Of a DNA stretch of 44,220 nucleotides, positions 40,523 through 44,220 are shown piece by piece. Numbering within the stretch: position 1 is the first letter of the stretch; the number at the start of each line of letters is the position of its first letter. Below the pieces are notes generated by a model, which searched no databases, had not been told where the DNA came from, and saw only the letters and a program-made list of their open reading frames with translations. Position numbers and translations under genes: made by a program. Origin of the DNA: Polyangia bacterium (GTDB taxonomy: Bacteria; Myxococcota_A; Polyangia; Polyangiales; Polyangiaceae); assembly GCA_030426145.1 (NCBI GenBank), contig JAUHZF010000028.1, forward strand, positions 1 to 44,220, given 5' to 3'.

Positions 40523-43218
40523 CCACAACTGTGGCCGACGACGATGGGTCCCGTCGACGGGTGGCGGCCATAGCGCGTGACCACGATCTCGGGCGCGTCG
40601 CCGGTCCAGCTCTCCGAGATGGTGAAGGTCGCGGTCTGGAACCAGTCACGCCAGCGGAAGCAGGAGATGTGATGGACCACCTGGCGATCGATCTCGAAGA
40701 AGCGCCGGTCGCCCGGCCGCACGGGAAAGATGGCGACCCCTTCGGTGTTCCACCCCGTGCGGTGCTCGGTGCGAAGGCGCACGTCGTCGCGCGCGCCCGC
40801 CACGAGGGCGACGCGCACCACGCCTTCAGGGCGGGGGTTGAGGTCCGTGCGGGACGGGTTGGGGTTCTGATTGCGCCACATCAGATCGACCTCATCCACG
40901 CTGTAGAGCTCGGGTCGGCATTGGATCTGCACCCACTCGCGCACGCGCCAGGCACGACAGGTATCGGGCATGTGGCGTAGCGCCATGGCGGGCGCCGCGT
41001 CCCATTCGGCGCGCGTTGGCTCGGGGGTGACCACGGTGGGCCAGGAGGAGGGTTCGGGGGAAGGGGTGGAGACGGACGTGGGCGTTTTTCGTGGCGCGAA
41101 GGGCAGCGGTTGGGTCGGCGACGGGGTCGCGGGTGCGTCCTCGACGGTGCCGATGGTGTTCAGGTAGGCGACGAGCGCGCTGCGCTGGGATGCGTCGAGG
41201 GACGACGTGCTGCCCATGTCGTCGCCGATGTGATCGATGAGCGAGGCGAGGTCGTCGTAGCGACCGTCGTGCAGGTAGGGCGCAGTGCGGCCGACGAACA
41301 TCAGCGAGGGTACGCGGAAGTTGGGGGACTCTTCGCGGCCGCGGTCGGTACGCGAGATGGGCAGCGCGTAGCGGCGGCGATTGCTGAAGCCGTCCTCGGC
41401 CGCATGGCAGTTGGCGCAGCCGGTTTCGTCGGAGGCGAAGAGGCGCTGGCCTCGTTGTTCTTCTTCGGTGAGCGGTCGGCGCTCGGGCGCCGGAGTGGGC
41501 ATGGAGCGAAGGAACGCGGCGAGGGCCTCGGCCTGGTTTTCGTGAAGCGTGGCGTGCATCGGGGCACGGGCGGTCGAGTGGGTGCCGCGCCAGCGATGGA
41601 TCGCGAAGCCGTGGCGAATGCGGTCGGGCAAGGTCTCGTCTTCGCCCCGCCAACCGTAGGGTCCCTCGGCCTCGACGCGCCCGGCGAGCATCGGGGTCTG
41701 ACGCGCATGGCCGTCGATGTGCGGCATGAGGATGGGGCGGTTGGGGAACTCGAAGCGGGAAGAGACCTGCCCGCCATGCAGTGCCCCGAGCGGGGACTCG
41801 AGCCACACGTGCCCGTCGTCGCGGCCGTCGGGATGACAGCCCGCGCAGCCGAGGCCACCGCTCACGCCGCGGTTGTCTTCGGCATCACTGCGCGCATCGT
41901 AGAAGAGGCGTCGTCCCATGGCCTCGGGCAGCTCTTCTTCGATCACCGTGAGGTAGGTCGGGGCCTCGGGCTCTCCGTCGGGACCGGCCGCGAAGTCGTC
42001 GTCCTTGAGTGGCACTGCGGCGACCTCGCCCGTCGTCCGGCACCACACGTAGGCGACGTCTTCGTCGGGGCTGAGCGCGACGCCGCTCGGGGCGCCGCAA
42101 CGGTCGGCGTCGTCGCCGTCGTGGATGAGCTCGTAGCGGTAGAAGGGGTGCAGGGAGGGATCGAGCGCGTGCGCGTCGAGCTCGGTGAGCCAACCCGCGC
42201 CTTCGCTCACCACCAGGAGCGTGTCGGTGCGCTGGCGGTAGATCGACGCCCTCGGCTGCACCGTCCAGAGGCGCGGCATGGCGATGGATTGGCCCAGGTC
42301 TTCGACCATGTCGCCGTCGGGCAGGTCATTGAGGCGGCCCTTGCCGTGGTGGGTGCGGGCGGGGGCGAGGGGCGTATCGTCACCGGTGTTCAGAACGTCG
42401 ACGGTGGGACGCCCGAACCAGGTGCCCCAGCCGAGACCGCCCAGGGCATGCCGGGGAACGAAGAGCCGCTCGCCGTCGGGCGAGAGGGTGGGCGCGTAGG
42501 CGAGAGAAGCCCCGAGCGCGGTGTCGACGCCTTCGCCGAAGGTATCGGGCAGGGGTTGGCTGAACACGCCGGCGGGCAGGTCGACGCGGGTGATGTGGGG
42601 CTCCGCGTCGAGGCCGTCGACGCGGGTGATGGCGGTGCCGACGAGGTGGGTGACGTAGGCGCGCTCACCTCGAACCACGATGCCCCGCGGCTCACGCGCG
42701 ACGGAATGCGTCCAGCGCACGGTGCCGGCCGCGAGGTCGATGGCGCTGAGCTTGCCGGCCCAGGCCGAGGTCACGAGGGCGGTGCGCTCATCGTCGGTGA
42801 CGGCGAGACCCCAAGCGTCCGAGGGGAGGTCGACGGTCTGGCGCAGGACGAGCTCGCCGTCGGACCATTGGTAGGTGAGCAGGGCGCCGGGGTCGCGCAC
42901 GGTCACGAGCACGCGGTCGTGCAGGGCGAGCACTTGGGCCGGCGGACCAGGGAGGGCGACCTCGGTGGCGGCGGTCTCGAGGGGGAGAGGGACGATGCGG
43001 AGCCGGTGGTGGTCCTCATCGGCGACGTAGAGCCGAGCCTCGTTGGGGTCGCGCGCAATGGTCGAGCCCCGCCGGTCGGGCGTCGGCGTCCAGTCGACGG
43101 CGGGCTGTTGCTCTTGATTTGGGGGAGGCGCGGGAATGCCATCCTGCGGGATGGGGGTTTGCTCTTCGCCCCCGCAAGACACCAGCAGCAAGAGCCCGAT
43201 CCACCATCGCTTCGCCAT
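40519..43218 (-). CDS. Lipoprotein with beta-propeller and di-haem cytochrome c peroxidase-like (MauG) domain
   Basis: The ATG at 43218 begins a lipoprotein signal (WWIGLLLLVSCGGEE). Residues 60-430 are propeller-like repeats (LYVADEDHHRLRIVPL; AWGLAVTDDERTALVTSAWAGKLSAI). Two haem-binding motifs, CAGCH (about 457) and CANCH (about 600), with later GRTAPYLHDGRYDDLASL, are those of the MauG/cytochrome c peroxidase family, which reduces peroxide or oxidises protein residues. A Pro-rich linker leads to a C-terminal domain (residues 720-899) of unknown role. Length of 899 exceeds the usual 350 of the peroxidase alone. Acts outside the inner membrane. Confidence 0.82.
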   Translation of the reverse strand: MAKRWWIGLLLLVSCGGEEQTPIPQDGIPAPPPNQEQQPAVDWTPTPDRRGSTIARDPNEARLYVADEDHHRLRIVPLPLETAATEVALPGPPAQVLALHDRVLVTVRDPGALLTYQWSDGELVLRQTVDLPSDAWGLAVTDDERTALVTSAWAGKLSAIDLAAGTVRWTHSVAREPRGIVVRGERAYVTHLVGTAITRVDGLDAEPHITRVDLPAGVFSQPLPDTFGEGVDTALGASLAYAPTLSPDGERLFVPRHALGGLGWGTWFGRPTVDVLNTGDDTPLAPARTHHGKGRLNDLPDGDMVEDLGQSIAMPRLWTVQPRASIYRQRTDTLLVVSEGAGWLTELDAHALDPSLHPFYRYELIHDGDDADRCGAPSGVALSPDEDVAYVWCRTTGEVAAVPLKDDDFAAGPDGEPEAPTYLTVIEEELPEAMGRRLFYDARSDAEDNRGVSGGLGCAGCHPDGRDDGHVWLESPLGALHGGQVSSRFEFPNRPILMPHIDGHARQTPMLAGRVEAEGPYGWRGEDETLPDRIRHGFAIHRWRGTHSTARAPMHATLHENQAEALAAFLRSMPTPAPERRPLTEEEQRGQRLFASDETGCANCHAAEDGFSNRRRYALPISRTDRGREESPNFRVPSLMFVGRTAPYLHDGRYDDLASLIDHIGDDMGSTSSLDASQRSALVAYLNTIGTVEDAPATPSPTQPLPFAPRKTPTSVSTPSPEPSSWPTVVTPEPTRAEWDAAPAMALRHMPDTCRAWRVREWVQIQCRPELYSVDEVDLMWRNQNPNPSRTDLNPRPEGVVRVALVAGARDDVRLRTEHRTGWNTEGVAIFPVRPGDRRFFEIDRQVVHHISCFRWRDWFQTATFTISESWTGDAPEIVVTRYGRHPSTGPIVVGHSCG

Positions 43219-43264
43219 AGGAGAAGACCAACGCCACCGTGGGCGCGGTCGATTCCCGGCGGGG

Positions 43265-43915
43265 CTAAAAGCGGTAGGTGAAGGTGTACGACACGCAGGT
43301 CTGCGCGGACGGTTTGTCGATGCGGACCCACACGTAGGTGTCACCGCAGTTGATCTCGGGCTCGAACATCGTGAGCCCGCAGCAGCCGGGTTGACCCTGG
43401 GGTGCCGTGTCGGCCTGCGTGCCGGCGGGACAGGTCACGGTGGTGGTGGCAGGCGAGGTGTCGCACTCGAAGTACTTGCAGAGCCGCGCCTGTCCGTCGC
43501 TCGTGATCTGGCGCAGGGGGTCCACGAAGCAGAAGCCGTCGTCGACGTAGTAGCGGAACCAGTCGATGTCGTTGCCCTTGAGCACGCCGTCTTCCGACTG
43601 CTGGGAGCCGTCGCAGGAGTCGATGATGCCGAGATCGAGCGCGGTGGCTTGGGTGTTGTTGGGCTCCGGGAAGGGATCGTTACATCCGCCGCCAGTGGTC
43701 GTGCTCGACGACGTCGTCACGCCCGTGGTCGAGATGGCAGCCGACGTGCTGGTGGTGGCCGATGTGGCGCCGCCGCTCCCGATGGTCGTGCTCGACGAGA
43801 CCGCGCTGGTCCCGCCAGAACCCTCGTCGTCGTCGAAGCGACGCTGCTCGGGGTCTTCGACCACGCATGCGCCCCACAGCGAAGCGAAGACCACGAGGCG
43901 GAGCGCGCGCGACAT
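43265..43915 (-). CDS. Ser/Thr-rich linker lipoprotein (216 aa)
   Basis: Lipoprotein signal (LRLVVFASLWGACVVED, Cys 17), then a long Ser/Thr/Gly linker (residues 34-76), then a Cys-rich domain that starts CNDPFPEPNNTQATALDLG and continues with IDWFRYYVDDG. The EPNNT..A...G start resembles pre-peptidase C-terminal-like domains (D...EPN). 46 bp upstream of the cytochrome lipoprotein on the same strand. Confidence 0.7.
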   Translation of the reverse strand: MSRALRLVVFASLWGACVVEDPEQRRFDDDEGSGGTSAVSSSTTIGSGGATSATTSTSAAISTTGVTTSSSTTTGGGCNDPFPEPNNTQATALDLGIIDSCDGSQQSEDGVLKGNDIDWFRYYVDDGFCFVDPLRQITSDGQARLCKYFECDTSPATTTVTCPAGTQADTAPQGQPGCCGLTMFEPEINCGDTYVWVRIDKPSAQTCVSYTFTYRF

Positions 43916-44099
43916 GCTCGACAGTTTAGCAGGTCGTCAGAGCTTCTTCGCTAGGTCGATGCTCGAACGACTGAACGACGACATGGCGGAGATTGTCGCG
44001 CGGGCCCACGCTGCAGGCGCCTCGTTTCAACACGCCGATGGCCCTCCCGCGCCTCCTGCGAAGCTGACGGCACGCCACCGCCGGCTCCACCACGGCTCG

Positions 44100-44220
44100 G
44101 CGCCACCCTCGGTCTGTTCTCGCCAGCGGCTGCGCCACCCTCGGTCTGTTCTCGCCAAGGGCTCGTCGCCAGTCGCGCCACCCTCGGCCTGTTCTGCGCC
44201 ACCCTCGGTCTGTTCTCGCC
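44100..44220. repeat. Tandem 26-bp repeats at the right edge
   Basis: GCGCCACCCTCGGTCTGTTC followed by TCGCCA occurs at 44100-44125 and 44132-44157, a shortened copy at 44175-44195, and another from 44196 to the window end. Spacers differ. On the minus strand the repeat would read GENRPRVA, but no real gene is apparent. The 185 bp between the lipoprotein and the repeats holds nothing recognisable. Confidence 0.8.

Noticed and set aside
41110..43281. 723-residue plus-strand open frame
   Set aside because: Opposite the cytochrome lipoprotein with CxxCH motifs; shadow.

Overview
The window is very GC-rich and reads like a myxobacterial (Myxococcota, Polyangia-like) chromosome. This assignment is inferred from the lipoproteins with Ser/Thr/Gly-rich linkers, a lipoprotein with a formylglycine-generating-enzyme-like domain, the tandem DWxxDExxPPGY membrane proteins, GTG/TTG starts, and the short intergenic repeats. 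No rRNA or marker gene is present to confirm it.

Left part (1-11301, minus strand): three co-directional genes match, in order and domain content, the first three genes of a class 1 DISARM antiphage system: drmD (SNF2-type helicase), drmMI (N6-adenine methylase) and drmA (helicase with a zinc-binding insert, cut by the left edge). drmB and drmC should lie just outside. Next (11716-17586) are a sigma-factor-like protein overlapping a calcineurin-like phosphoesterase, then minus-strand genes of unknown function and a decayed endonuclease/exonuclease/phosphatase remnant.

Middle part (17714-22046, plus strand): one compact operon-like block of eight genes. It includes a DUF932-like protein, a RadC-type JAB protein, a small helical protein and a Cas4/RecB-type Fe-S nuclease. 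Stem-loops sit directly before several ribosome binding sites, which is phage or plasmid style. It is followed by an XRE repressor divergent from a lipoprotein, a probably truncated uracil-DNA-glycosylase-like gene, a secreted sphingomyelinase-C-like enzyme with downstream exported proteins, and a tandem pair of paralogous membrane proteins.

Replication/integration end (30565-34855): a primase-polymerase/SF3 helicase, a small excisionase-like protein and a tyrosine recombinase end 88 bp from the 3' end of a tRNA-Ser(UGA). This is the classical layout of an integrative element inserted in a tRNA gene, and everything to its left may be its cargo. No second copy of the tRNA 3' end was seen, so the far end is probably beyond the left edge. 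No capsid, terminase, relaxase or type IV secretion gene was seen.

Right of the tRNA (34856-44220): a degenerate 60-bp repeat tract, then ordinary chromosomal genes: a DUF6930-like protein, a membrane-anchored protein, an FGE-like lipoprotein, a zinc-ribbon membrane protein, a Rossmann-fold NAD(P)-binding protein, a beta-propeller/di-haem cytochrome lipoprotein and a Ser/Thr-rich lipoprotein. A tandem 26-bp repeat ends the window.
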